Assembly (NCBI RefSeq): GCF_011174675.1
Contig: NZ_JAANIG010000031.1
Span: 1 to 55,338, forward strand
From: Perlabentimonas gracilis
Lineage (GTDB): Bacteria; Bacteroidota; Bacteroidia; Bacteroidales; Tenuifilaceae
Length of the DNA stretch: 55,338 bases
Reading direction: 5' to 3'
Position 1 is the first letter of the stretch. The number at the start of each line of letters is the position of its first letter. The notes beneath the pieces were generated by a model. That model had not been told where the DNA came from and did no database searches. It was given only the letters and a program-made list of their open reading frames with translations. Of this stretch, positions 27,282 through 36,034 are shown in pieces. The position numbers and the translations under genes were made by a program.

Positions 27282-30200
27282 TTAGGAGTTTTCACCCTTT
27301 AGGCGTTTAATCTCGTCCCTTAGCTCCTTCATACGAAGCTCTCGATCGATGGTGGCATTGTAAAACCTTTCAAGCTCTTCAATCCTTTCGCTGAGCTCCT
27401 TGGTTTTTTCTTGCACTTTAATTTCTAGGTCGTTTTTAAAGGCAAGCAGCTCCTCTTCGGCCTGTTTGCGTTTGGTTATATCGTGTGCTATCCCTTCTAC
27501 TCTTACGGGTCTTTTATTCTCGTCGTACACCAGTTTTGACTTATCGTAAATCCATACAATACTGCCATCGGGGCGAATAATACGACATTCCCGAACAGTT
27601 TCTCCCGATTTCTGTAATTGTTTAAAAGCCATATCTGTAAGGTGTTGGTCGTGGGGGTGAACAATCTCCATAAATAGAGAAGGGTTTTCTAGGAATTCCT
27701 GAACACTTCTCCCGTACAGAATTTCCACCGAGGGGCTTAAGTATAGTGGTTTCATGTCGGGCCATGTTAGCGACCACACCACATCGGTAATGTTATCTAA
27801 AATCCCGCTTAGCTTCTCTTCGCTTTCTCGGAGAGATTCTTCGGTCTTTTTTCTCATGGTGATATCTTCGGCCACAGCCATTATGCCTTTAACGTGATTG
27901 CTTTTGCCGTATATAGGAGCCGTGGATAAGCTAATAGTTATCTTCTCCCCATTTTTCCTCTGCCTAACTAACTCTTTTGCTTTAAAGCCCTGGCCACTCA
28001 TAATTTGTCTCATATTATCTTTGAACTCCTGCTGTTTCTCTTTTTGAACAATGGGGTTTGACTTCCCTTTAACCTCATCGAAGGTCCAACCAAAGATTTG
28101 CTCTGCTGCCCTGTTCCATGAAATGATATTTCCATCTACATCGAGGCTGTAAATGGCAATGGGCGAACTGTCGATTAATGCTTTTTGATATGCTTCGCTC
28201 TCCAAAAGTGCAGCCTCGACATTTTTTCGTTCGGTAATATTATGTATCAGTGATAAAATGGACAGCAGTTTACCAGTGCCGTCAACCAATGCAGAATTAA
28301 ACCAAACACAGTGAACTATGCTTCCATCTTTTGCGTAGTTGCGATTTGAAGAGATGTTCTTGTTTGCCACGCCACTTATAAGGCCACTCATTACCCTGTT
28401 TACTTCCTGTGAGTCATCTTCATGCACAAAGTTCCATTCTGCTGGATGTTTGTTTATCACCTCCTCTTCGCTCCAGCCAAAGAACGCCTCTGCCCGGGCA
28501 GTCCATCGCTTAACCCTAAAACTTTCATCCCACTCTATTACTGCCAGAGGAGAGTTCTCGATATGATACTTTAGCTGCTGGGTGGCCAGCAAGATTTCTT
28601 TTTCGGTCTGTTTTTGCTTTGTAATATCGGTTGATATGCCTAATAATCCGCAAACTTTTTTTCTATCATTTTCGCAATAGATTGGTGTCTTTAATTCTAG
28701 GTAAACAGATTCTTCGCCTCGAGAGTTGGTTGTGTGAACCTCCTCTTGACTTTGCTCACCAGCGTATACTCGTTTATCAATGCTTTTTATTGTCTTTACG
28801 GTTTCGGCGGAGAAGAAGTCCTCATCCGTCTTTCCAACAAGTTCATCGAGTTGACATCCAAAAAGATTGAGCGTGGCTTGGTTACCAAAAGTATAATGCG
28901 AGTTAATGTCTTTCATATATACGCAAGTAGACAATTTGTCAAGTGCCTCTTGCAAAAGGCGCATTTGTTTGCTTGATTCATGGATAGCCTTCTCTGCTCT
29001 AATACGTTCACTTATATCTTTAAGCAGAACCTGAATGGCCATTTCGCCTTCATCATAAAACGGGGTTGCCGTAACTTCAACATTTACCTCAGTCCCATCA
29101 ATCCTTACTATTCTTTCCTTTATGGTTGGTGCGCTTTGATTGTTGAGCAGCATGCTGTCTATTCTTCCTTTGATAATCTCATGAAAGTCGGGATGAAATA
29201 ACCCCAAGGGTGATTTGCCAATAAGTTGTTTTGGCGAATCTGCCCCGAAAAGTTTAAGGCAGGCTTTGTTTACATATACTACTTCGTTGTTTTTATTAAT
29301 AAACAAGGCGTCAGGCATAATATCAAGCAAATTGCTATAGCGCTTTTCTCGCTCTTCGAGGGCCAAAATGTTATTGCGAACTTCAGACCGATCGCTAAAT
29401 ACCACAACAACACCAATAATATTTCCCTTGCTATCTTTGATTGGAGCACCGCTATCGGCAATTGGTATTTCCTCCCCATTTTTTGATAGCAACAGGGTGT
29501 GGTTTGCTAGTCCAACTATTAACCCCTCCTTTAAAACCTTATCAACAGGATTCTTAATATTCTCTCTGGTATCCTCATTGATTATCTTAAAAACCACTTC
29601 TAGCCTTTTCCCTAGAGCGTCTGCCTCATTCCAACCGGTTAGTTTTTCAGCCACGGGGTTTAGCTGCTTAATAAGCCCTTTTTTGTCAGTTGTGATTACC
29701 CCATCGCCAATGCTGTAAAGGGTTGCACGGAATAGTTCTTGCGACTCATGAAGCTCAGCCCTTTTCTCGTACAGTTCCTTGTAAATATTTCTTTGCCGAT
29801 AGTTATGCATCCATGCCATGGCAACCACCACAAGCAGAATGGCAATTGTCACAATAATTGCAATTAAAATTACTCGCTGGTTGAACTCAGCAAAAAACTC
29901 ATCCTGATCAACTTCGGAGATCAAATACCAATTGGTGTTTGCTATTTTGCTAATGTCTGAAAGCACTTTTTCTCCACGGTAATCAACTCCTTCAAATATT
30001 CCCGTATGCCCATTAACTGCTGCAACGGCTGAAACCTTGGATTGGGTGATAGGTAGTTTGAAGGTTAGGCTCTCGTTTTTGATATGTCGAAGATGATTAA
30101 TGAAGGTAACGCTATCGCCATCTCTTCGTACCAATAAGGTTTCGGCTGTTTTACTGGGCGTTGGCCATTTCTCTATAAGCGGGTATAAAAAATCGGAAGG

Positions 30201-30767
30201 ATCAATACGAAAAACCATAACGGCTATGGTTTTTTGTCCAACACTTACCGGGGCCAAAATCTCATAATGAATAGCGTCGTGGGCTTTGCAGTAATAGATT
30301 TCGCTTTTGAAAATTTGTCCTGTACTAAAAACTTGTTTTGAATAGCCTATTGTCGTTGAATCGAGGAAAACAAAGTCTTCATCCATGCTAAAAAGTAGCT
30401 GGCCGTTTTCAAGGATAAGAAAAATGTTCTCGTATCTTTTGTTGGTCATAATATGCTCAAGGGATGCTCCTAAAAGGGCTTTTTGAGCATCATTTCCATC
30501 AATTGCTCCCTGAACATAGTTTGTGTAGGGGGTGTTCTGGCTAAAGAAAAGTGCTTCGGAAATACGCTCCCTATGCCAATCAACCAGCTGTTTTACCTTT
30601 AGCTGGGCAATAGCACTGAGCTCATTGTGCCTATCGATAATTATGGTTTCTTTCTCGTGCTTGTAGAGAAAGAAGCCTCCAACAACAACAAGGGATGTTA
30701 TTGTAAAGGCTATTATCGTTGAGGTAAATACGCTTTGGGTTCTCACATCGGTATGATTTATACGCAC
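27282..30767 (-). CDS. Cache-PAS(6) membrane receptor without output domain
   Basis: 1161 residues. The start is GTG at 30767, chosen because it precedes the first membrane helix (about 15-37) directly and no ATG fits better. A periplasmic Cache-type ligand domain (about 40-290) lies between two membrane helices (second about 298-318), followed by about six PAS domains and a coiled-coil end (LERFYNATIDRELRMKELR) shared with the SBP-PAS receptor. No kinase, cyclase or methyl-accepting domain is found. The next gene begins 28 bases later, so this gene, the SBP-PAS receptor and the radical SAM gene probably form one unit. Confidence 0.9.
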   Translation of the reverse strand: MRINHTDVRTQSVFTSTIIAFTITSLVVVGGFFLYKHEKETIIIDRHNELSAIAQLKVKQLVDWHRERISEALFFSQNTPYTNYVQGAIDGNDAQKALLGASLEHIMTNKRYENIFLILENGQLLFSMDEDFVFLDSTTIGYSKQVFSTGQIFKSEIYYCKAHDAIHYEILAPVSVGQKTIAVMVFRIDPSDFLYPLIEKWPTPSKTAETLLVRRDGDSVTFINHLRHIKNESLTFKLPITQSKVSAVAAVNGHTGIFEGVDYRGEKVLSDISKIANTNWYLISEVDQDEFFAEFNQRVILIAIIVTIAILLVVVAMAWMHNYRQRNIYKELYEKRAELHESQELFRATLYSIGDGVITTDKKGLIKQLNPVAEKLTGWNEADALGKRLEVVFKIINEDTRENIKNPVDKVLKEGLIVGLANHTLLLSKNGEEIPIADSGAPIKDSKGNIIGVVVVFSDRSEVRNNILALEEREKRYSNLLDIMPDALFINKNNEVVYVNKACLKLFGADSPKQLIGKSPLGLFHPDFHEIIKGRIDSMLLNNQSAPTIKERIVRIDGTEVNVEVTATPFYDEGEMAIQVLLKDISERIRAEKAIHESSKQMRLLQEALDKLSTCVYMKDINSHYTFGNQATLNLFGCQLDELVGKTDEDFFSAETVKTIKSIDKRVYAGEQSQEEVHTTNSRGEESVYLELKTPIYCENDRKKVCGLLGISTDITKQKQTEKEILLATQQLKYHIENSPLAVIEWDESFRVKRWTARAEAFFGWSEEEVINKHPAEWNFVHEDDSQEVNRVMSGLISGVANKNISSNRNYAKDGSIVHCVWFNSALVDGTGKLLSILSLIHNITERKNVEAALLESEAYQKALIDSSPIAIYSLDVDGNIISWNRAAEQIFGWTFDEVKGKSNPIVQKEKQQEFKDNMRQIMSGQGFKAKELVRQRKNGEKITISLSTAPIYGKSNHVKGIMAVAEDITMRKKTEESLRESEEKLSGILDNITDVVWSLTWPDMKPLYLSPSVEILYGRSVQEFLENPSLFMEIVHPHDQHLTDMAFKQLQKSGETVRECRIIRPDGSIVWIYDKSKLVYDENKRPVRVEGIAHDITKRKQAEEELLAFKNDLEIKVQEKTKELSERIEELERFYNATIDRELRMKELRDEIKRLKGENS

Positions 30768-30881
30768 ATAATAACATATAAATATATCAATTTTTCAAGT
30801 CAAGTCAATGCCTATAGTAATGATCCTCTAATTACCCAAGCTATGGATTGCACGTGATGAGTTTAGCATACAAGCAAAATG

Positions 30882-30908
30882 CCCAGCCTCAATGCCAGTG
30901 AGGCTGGG
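30882..30908 (-). terminator. terminator hairpin after the Cache-HAMP-GAF-PAS receptor
   Basis: A perfect 10-base stem (CCCAGCCTCA / TGAGGCTGGG) with a 7-base loop; on the minus strand it is followed by CATTTTG, a short T-run. It lies 90 bases after the stop at 30999 and separates that gene from the next receptor. Confidence 0.6.
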
Positions 30909-30998
30909 ATGTATACAAGGTTATACTATTCTCAAGAAGTGTAGTGTCTTGTCAGAAACTAATGGTGTAATAGCTAGTTCATTTGGAGATGTTCAATC

Positions 30999-33314
30999 CT
31001 ACTTTCCCACTAGTTCGGTAATATCAACCGATACCTCTACAACTTTAAGAGGAGTACCTTCCTCATCGAAAATGGGGTAGCAATGGGCTTTAACGGTAAA
31101 GATATTACCCTGCTTATCTTTTCGTTTAAGGATGTTTTTAAACGATTTGTTGTTACGCATATCGTCCAAGAACTGGTTGTATTCAGCGGAGGTAACAACA
31201 TCTTGATGCTCAAAGAGTATGCTGTGGTGCTGGCCTAGTAGCTCCTCTTTGGTGTACCCGCTGATGGTGCAAAGTAATGGGTTGACGAATGATATTACGC
31301 CTTTAAAATCGTACTCTATAACCATGGCCAACCCGCCTATGGCCTCCATGGTCCAGGTTATCTCCTTCTCCTTGCGGCTCATCTCCTCCTGAGTGGCCAG
31401 CAGCTCCTCCATATTCTGGCGCATCTCCTCTTCCTGCGCCTGCATCTCCTCGGCCTGTTGCTGCGATTGCTCCAGCAGGAATCGGGTTTTGGCATTTATC
31501 TTAACCGTGGCAACGGTTGAGGCTATGCTTTCGGCAATCTTCTCAAGGAAATCGACCTCGAACTGCTCAAATACTTTGAACGAAGCTACCTCTATTACCC
31601 CCAGTACAGTCTCGTTCTGCTTGAGGGGTACCAGCAGTATACAGCTGGGGTTAGCCTCGCCAAGCCCCGAGTTTATGGTAACAAAGTTGTCGGGGATTTC
31701 GGTTAGGAAAATAGACTCTCCCTCGAGGGCGCAGGCTCCAATTAAACCCTCGCCCATCATAATTTCTGTATCCACAAACTTTTTGCGATCCCAGGCATAT
31801 ACCGACTTTGCCTCAAGGGTTACATTCTTCTTGTCGTCGTCGTTTACTAGGAACAGGGCGCCTTGGTTTCCACCTAAATATTTCACCAAATTTTTAAGTA
31901 CCTCATCAACAAGTGTTTGAAGATCCTCGTTGTTTTGTCTCAGGATTTCTGCAAACTTGGCATAGCCCTCGTTGGCCCATGTTCGCTTGTTGTCTTCGGC
32001 AATACGTATTGCCTCATCCTCTTTGGCCTTCTTAAGGCTATTGCGCATGGCCAGTAACGATTTTCCCAGCACATCGTTTTCGCCAAGCAAATCGAGGTTG
32101 CTCTCCAAATGACCCTTGCCAATATCATCGGCAAATGCAGTTTTTTTGTTTAGCCCTTCAATGGTTGTGTTAAGGGCGTTGGCCATAACCCCAATCTCGT
32201 CGCCCGAGTTGATGGAAAGGATAAGATCGCCGGATATTTCACCCTTCTGCATCCGATTAAGCGACTTGGTAATGCGAACAATGGGGCGGGTTAATCCATT
32301 CGATACCAATATAAGAACCAGCATCAGCAGAAGTAACCCCCCGGCTCCAACCAGTAGCGATACCCTTTGGTTCTCGTATGCTCTCTCGGTAATCACGCTC
32401 ATGGGTATGCTCAATGCCAACGACCAGGTAGAATAGGAGTCGCCGGCCTGTATGGGCGCATAGGTAACGTAGTGCGACTCGCCATTGCCATCGCCCTTGA
32501 TGTAGCTGTGCTCTCGCCCCTCGCGAATCACCTCGCCAAGCGATTGGCTTTGGAAATCGTCGGCATAAACCTCGCTGAGGTTTTGGTTTATAAGCTCAGT
32601 ATTGGGGTGTGCCGCTATAATTCCTTCGGACGAAAGTAGGAAAGCAAAGCTCCCGGGAACGGGCTCAATTTTCGAAATCATATCCTGTAAACTTTCCAGG
32701 CTGATATCAAATCCAACCAATCCAAAGTATTTGCCCTTAATCTGGATGGGTGATGCAACGGTGGTCATGAGTACCCTGTCGCTCTTGCCTTTCACAATTT
32801 CATCGAAGTAAGGTTCCCAAAGACCCTCCCGGTTTTTTTGTTTAAATGCTCCGTACTTGTCGGGGTCACCGGTCATACTTCGCTCGTCAGTGGTGGTGAG
32901 AATCCTGTTGTCCTCCCGCCATACAGTCATACAGTACCTGCCGTGCTCCTTGTCGTAGTTGGGAACAAATCCATAGTATTCCCAGCTGTCCCAAATGGAG
33001 TAAACGTGCTTGTTTCCCTCCAGAACAGGAACGTACATTTTCATAAATAGCTCCTGCCAAAGCGATGGGGCTAAATCTTGATAAACGGTAAATGCTTGCG
33101 CTAGCGTTCGGGTTACGGCTAGGTCGCGTTCAAACTCCTTCTCAATCTCCTCGGCAACAATTTTTGCCGTGTTACGTGCATTCAAAAAAGCATCGTCGAG
33201 CATTGCCTTGCGCGAAGAGGTAACTATGTAGCCAACGGCAACCACATATAGTACCATTGATACGCTCAGAACCGAAAGGAAAATTTTTTGCCTGATATTC
33301 AGTCTAACTTTCAT
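30999..33314 (-). CDS. Cache-HAMP-GAF-PAS receptor without output domain
   Basis: 771 residues. Membrane helix (about 10-32), a double-Cache periplasmic domain (about 40-310) with the typical WEPYFDEIV and FLLSSEGIIAAHPN pieces, a second helix (about 315-340), HAMP (GLTRPIVRITKSLNRMQKGE), a GAF domain (about 465-605), a methionine- and glutamate-rich coiled coil (QQQAEEMQAQEEEMRQNMEE) and one PAS domain at the end. The sensory half is that of a chemoreceptor but the methyl-accepting domain is replaced by GAF and PAS. The pattern is common in Bacteroidota, but its partner is unknown. It is divergent from the M28 peptidase gene with 162 bases between. Confidence 0.9.
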   Translation of the reverse strand: MKVRLNIRQKIFLSVLSVSMVLYVVAVGYIVTSSRKAMLDDAFLNARNTAKIVAEEIEKEFERDLAVTRTLAQAFTVYQDLAPSLWQELFMKMYVPVLEGNKHVYSIWDSWEYYGFVPNYDKEHGRYCMTVWREDNRILTTTDERSMTGDPDKYGAFKQKNREGLWEPYFDEIVKGKSDRVLMTTVASPIQIKGKYFGLVGFDISLESLQDMISKIEPVPGSFAFLLSSEGIIAAHPNTELINQNLSEVYADDFQSQSLGEVIREGREHSYIKGDGNGESHYVTYAPIQAGDSYSTWSLALSIPMSVITERAYENQRVSLLVGAGGLLLLMLVLILVSNGLTRPIVRITKSLNRMQKGEISGDLILSINSGDEIGVMANALNTTIEGLNKKTAFADDIGKGHLESNLDLLGENDVLGKSLLAMRNSLKKAKEDEAIRIAEDNKRTWANEGYAKFAEILRQNNEDLQTLVDEVLKNLVKYLGGNQGALFLVNDDDKKNVTLEAKSVYAWDRKKFVDTEIMMGEGLIGACALEGESIFLTEIPDNFVTINSGLGEANPSCILLVPLKQNETVLGVIEVASFKVFEQFEVDFLEKIAESIASTVATVKINAKTRFLLEQSQQQAEEMQAQEEEMRQNMEELLATQEEMSRKEKEITWTMEAIGGLAMVIEYDFKGVISFVNPLLCTISGYTKEELLGQHHSILFEHQDVVTSAEYNQFLDDMRNNKSFKNILKRKDKQGNIFTVKAHCYPIFDEEGTPLKVVEVSVDITELVGK

Positions 33315-33476
33315 AGGGGAGGTTTACTTTTGGTGATACTGAAAAACAACGGCTAAACTTAAATGGTTTTGGCGAATAATCAAAGAAAATTGGCGAGATT
33401 AGCAGATGCCCACTGAAAAAAAGTTAATTTTAGTGATTGTAAATAACCCATAAAGTTAAAATTATAGATTGTAGCT

Positions 33477-35090
33477 ATGAAAAACCTTTACCTAATCCTA
33501 TTGCTTGGTATATTTTCCTGCATATCTAGCCCTAATCTCGATAAGTTAATTGATGCAAAACAGATAGAGCAGGATATACTTGTGCTGGCGTCCGACAGCC
33601 TCCAGGGGCGAGCACCACTTTCCGTTGGCGAGCAGAAAACCTTGGCCTACCTCGAGGAGCGAATGATCGGCATTGGTCTTGATCCCGCTTTTGGAGATAG
33701 TTACTTGCAGGAGGTTCCCCTTGCCGAGATAACCTCGGCTGCACCCAAACAGATTGAGTTTTCTATAGCTGGCGGTAGGCTGAGCATGGCTGATGGTGAG
33801 GATTATACCCTATGGAGCCCTCTGCTGAAGGATGAGTTTACCCTCAACCAGTCGGAGCTAGTATTTGCAGGCTTCGGTATTGATGCGCCCGAGTACAGCT
33901 GGAACGACTTTGAGGGAATTAATCTTGCTGGAAAAACAGTGGTGGTTCTGGTAAACGACCCGGGGTTTCATACTGGGGATACTGATCTATTCAACGGTAA
34001 CGCCATGACCTTTTATGGTCGATGGCCATACAAGTTCGATGTAGCCAATAGGTTTGGTGCAGCTGGATGTATAATTGTGCACGAGGAGGCTGCCGCTGGC
34101 TACCCATGGAGCGTGGTGGATAGAAGCGGAAACAATACGGAGTACTACCTGAATAACGAGGCGCTTACAACCAATGTTTGCGGGGCAAATGGTTGGATAA
34201 CTCGTGAGGCAGCCAGTAACCTGTTCGAGTTTTGCGGCCTCAATTACGAGGAGATGAAGCGTAAGGCAACCGTTCCGGGGTTTAAACCTATACCTATGGG
34301 CGCTAAGTTTAGCGCAACAATTCGTAATACTTGGATCGAGTCCAGTTCATACAATGTGGGTGGTGTTATTAAAGGATCGGAAAGGCCCGAGGAGGCTTTG
34401 GTTTATACTGCACATTGGGACCACCTTGGAATTGGCGTACCAGTTGATGGCGACTCCATTTACAATGGCGCATCCGATAACGCGGCCGCCATTGCATGGA
34501 TGCTGGCCATTGCCGATGGGTTTACCAAGTTGGGTAGTGCTCCAGAGCGCTCCATCCTTTTCCTTTCGCCCACTGCTGAGGAGGCTGGGCTAATTGGATC
34601 GCAGCACTATGTTAATAACCCAGTGTTTGAGCATAGCAAAACTGCAGCATGCTTCAATAGCGATGTTATACTGTTTCTGGGCCGATTTAAGGATGTTACG
34701 GTTACTGGCCTTGGCCACTCCGAACTGGACGAATACCTTGCCGAGGAGGCCGCTAAACAGGGACGGTATATTGCTGAGGATCCAAATCCTGAAAATGGGA
34801 TGTTCTTCCGATCCGACCAGCTGCCGTTCCTCAGGGTAGGAGTTCCCGCACTATTTGCCAAGGGATACACGCATCAGGTGGAAATGGGCAAAGAGGAAAC
34901 CCTGAAGGCTGTGGAGAAGTACTGGCGTGTTACTTACCATAAACCTAGCGACCACTACATCCCGGAGGAGCATAGTCTTGAAGGGCTAGTTGAAGATACT
35001 AAGCTGTTCTTTAGGTTGGGGCATAAGCTGGCCAACGAGTCGTACTTTCCGAAGTGGAGCAAGACCTCCGAGTTTTATGTGGAGAGATAA
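33477..35090 (+). CDS. M28-family metallopeptidase, lipoprotein
   Basis: 537 residues with a lipobox ending at Cys15 (LGIFSC), so membrane-anchored outside the cytoplasm. The two-zinc aminopeptidase core has all ligand motifs: YTAHWDHLGIG, NGASDNAAAI, AEEAGLIGS, NSDVI and KPSDHYIPEE near the end. A PA-type insertion (about 120-240, with GKTVVVLVNDPGF) sits before the core, as in secreted M28B enzymes. It removes N-terminal residues from peptides, probably for nutrition. The restriction-modification pair follows but differs strongly in base composition. Confidence 0.92.
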   Translation: MKNLYLILLLGIFSCISSPNLDKLIDAKQIEQDILVLASDSLQGRAPLSVGEQKTLAYLEERMIGIGLDPAFGDSYLQEVPLAEITSAAPKQIEFSIAGGRLSMADGEDYTLWSPLLKDEFTLNQSELVFAGFGIDAPEYSWNDFEGINLAGKTVVVLVNDPGFHTGDTDLFNGNAMTFYGRWPYKFDVANRFGAAGCIIVHEEAAAGYPWSVVDRSGNNTEYYLNNEALTTNVCGANGWITREAASNLFEFCGLNYEEMKRKATVPGFKPIPMGAKFSATIRNTWIESSSYNVGGVIKGSERPEEALVYTAHWDHLGIGVPVDGDSIYNGASDNAAAIAWMLAIADGFTKLGSAPERSILFLSPTAEEAGLIGSQHYVNNPVFEHSKTAACFNSDVILFLGRFKDVTVTGLGHSELDEYLAEEAAKQGRYIAEDPNPENGMFFRSDQLPFLRVGVPALFAKGYTHQVEMGKEETLKAVEKYWRVTYHKPSDHYIPEEHSLEGLVEDTKLFFRLGHKLANESYFPKWSKTSEFYVER

Positions 35091-35141
35091 TCTAACAGTT
35101 AATTGTGCGTCATCCTTGGAACAGACAACCATACCAACGAG

Positions 35142-35171
35142 TTGAAACCTAATCTGAATTTTGTATCTTTG
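35142..35171 (+). promoter_or_regulatory. promoter of the restriction-modification operon
   Basis: TTG at 35142-35144, then exactly 19 bases, then TATCTTTG at 35164-35171, a full match to the Bacteroidota consensus. The start codon at 35186 is 15 bases further on, so the leader is very short. Confidence 0.7.
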
Positions 35172-35185
35172 CAAGGCGTATCTAG

Positions 35186-36034
35186 ATGAATAAAATGACA
35201 AAAAATAAGCAAAAACGAATTGCCAAAGCCATTAAAGATGTTGTTGCTGAAATGATGGATAGGGTAATGAACAGAGTCCTCATTACCGACCCGTTTATTA
35301 AAGAAAACCATCGTTCAAGCAAGCCATTATATGCTGCTTTAGTTCCAGATGAGATTTTTAAAGGTTCTCATTTTGAAAGGCGTTTTGTAACTCCTTTTGG
35401 AGGTGTTTGGGAAAAACTTGCACAAGTTGTAGCAATTGAGGCTCATGAAAATTGTCAAATGGGGAAAGTAGTTGAGGGAACAATAGGAAAAGAAAGTTTA
35501 AGAAGAATTCAGGAAGTTTTAAACAAACTGGAACATAGTAAAGGAGTAGAAAAAGTAAAACCTGATTGGGAAACAGAATTAAAATATATTAAAGCAGGAG
35601 GTGGGCAACTCATCCCTTCCAGTGTTGTTTGTGATATTTTTATTCATAACCAAGAAAGCGATACTCGATACGCTTTTGAGTTAAAAGGTCCTCTGCCAAA
35701 TAGCGATCAAACAAAAGTAAGTAAAGAAAAGCTTTTTAAACTTTTGGCTATGGAGCCCAAAGTAGTAGACTTCGCTTATTATGCTCTGCCATATAATCCA
35801 TATGGTAAGAAATCTGACTACAAATGGACTTTTCCTATGCGATGGTTCAATATGCACGAAGATGCATCTGTATTGATAGGCAACGAATTTTGGGATTTAA
35901 TAGGAGGTAATGGTACATATAGCAATTTCATCAAAGAAATTAATGTGCTAGGGAAGGAATATAGAGAAAGAATATATCGTGAATTTCTTGGAATTGAACC
36001 ACCTAAAGATTTTGAAGAAGGCATCTTAAAATAA
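35186..36034 (+). CDS. type II restriction endonuclease, TdeIII-like
   Basis: 282 residues. The sequence resembles the TdeIII family of type II endonucleases; a nuclease core is visible as SSVVCDIFIH (Asp about 150) and YAFELKGPL (E168-x-K170), a PD-(D/E)xK arrangement. ATG at 35195 is an alternative start. The stop TAA is followed directly by the ATG of a cytosine-5 methyltransferase, which makes the pair a type II system. Members of this family are reported to cut GGNCC-like sites; the site here is inferred, not read. The gene is much richer in A and T than its neighbours and uses AAA, GAA and ATT codons heavily, which suggests transfer. Confidence 0.8.
   Translation: MNKMTKNKQKRIAKAIKDVVAEMMDRVMNRVLITDPFIKENHRSSKPLYAALVPDEIFKGSHFERRFVTPFGGVWEKLAQVVAIEAHENCQMGKVVEGTIGKESLRRIQEVLNKLEHSKGVEKVKPDWETELKYIKAGGGQLIPSSVVCDIFIHNQESDTRYAFELKGPLPNSDQTKVSKEKLFKLLAMEPKVVDFAYYALPYNPYGKKSDYKWTFPMRWFNMHEDASVLIGNEFWDLIGGNGTYSNFIKEINVLGKEYRERIYREFLGIEPPKDFEEGILK

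Noticed and set aside
30999-33314. Methyl-accepting chemotaxis protein
   Set aside because: The Cache-HAMP front fits, but the signalling domain is absent and GAF and PAS take its place.
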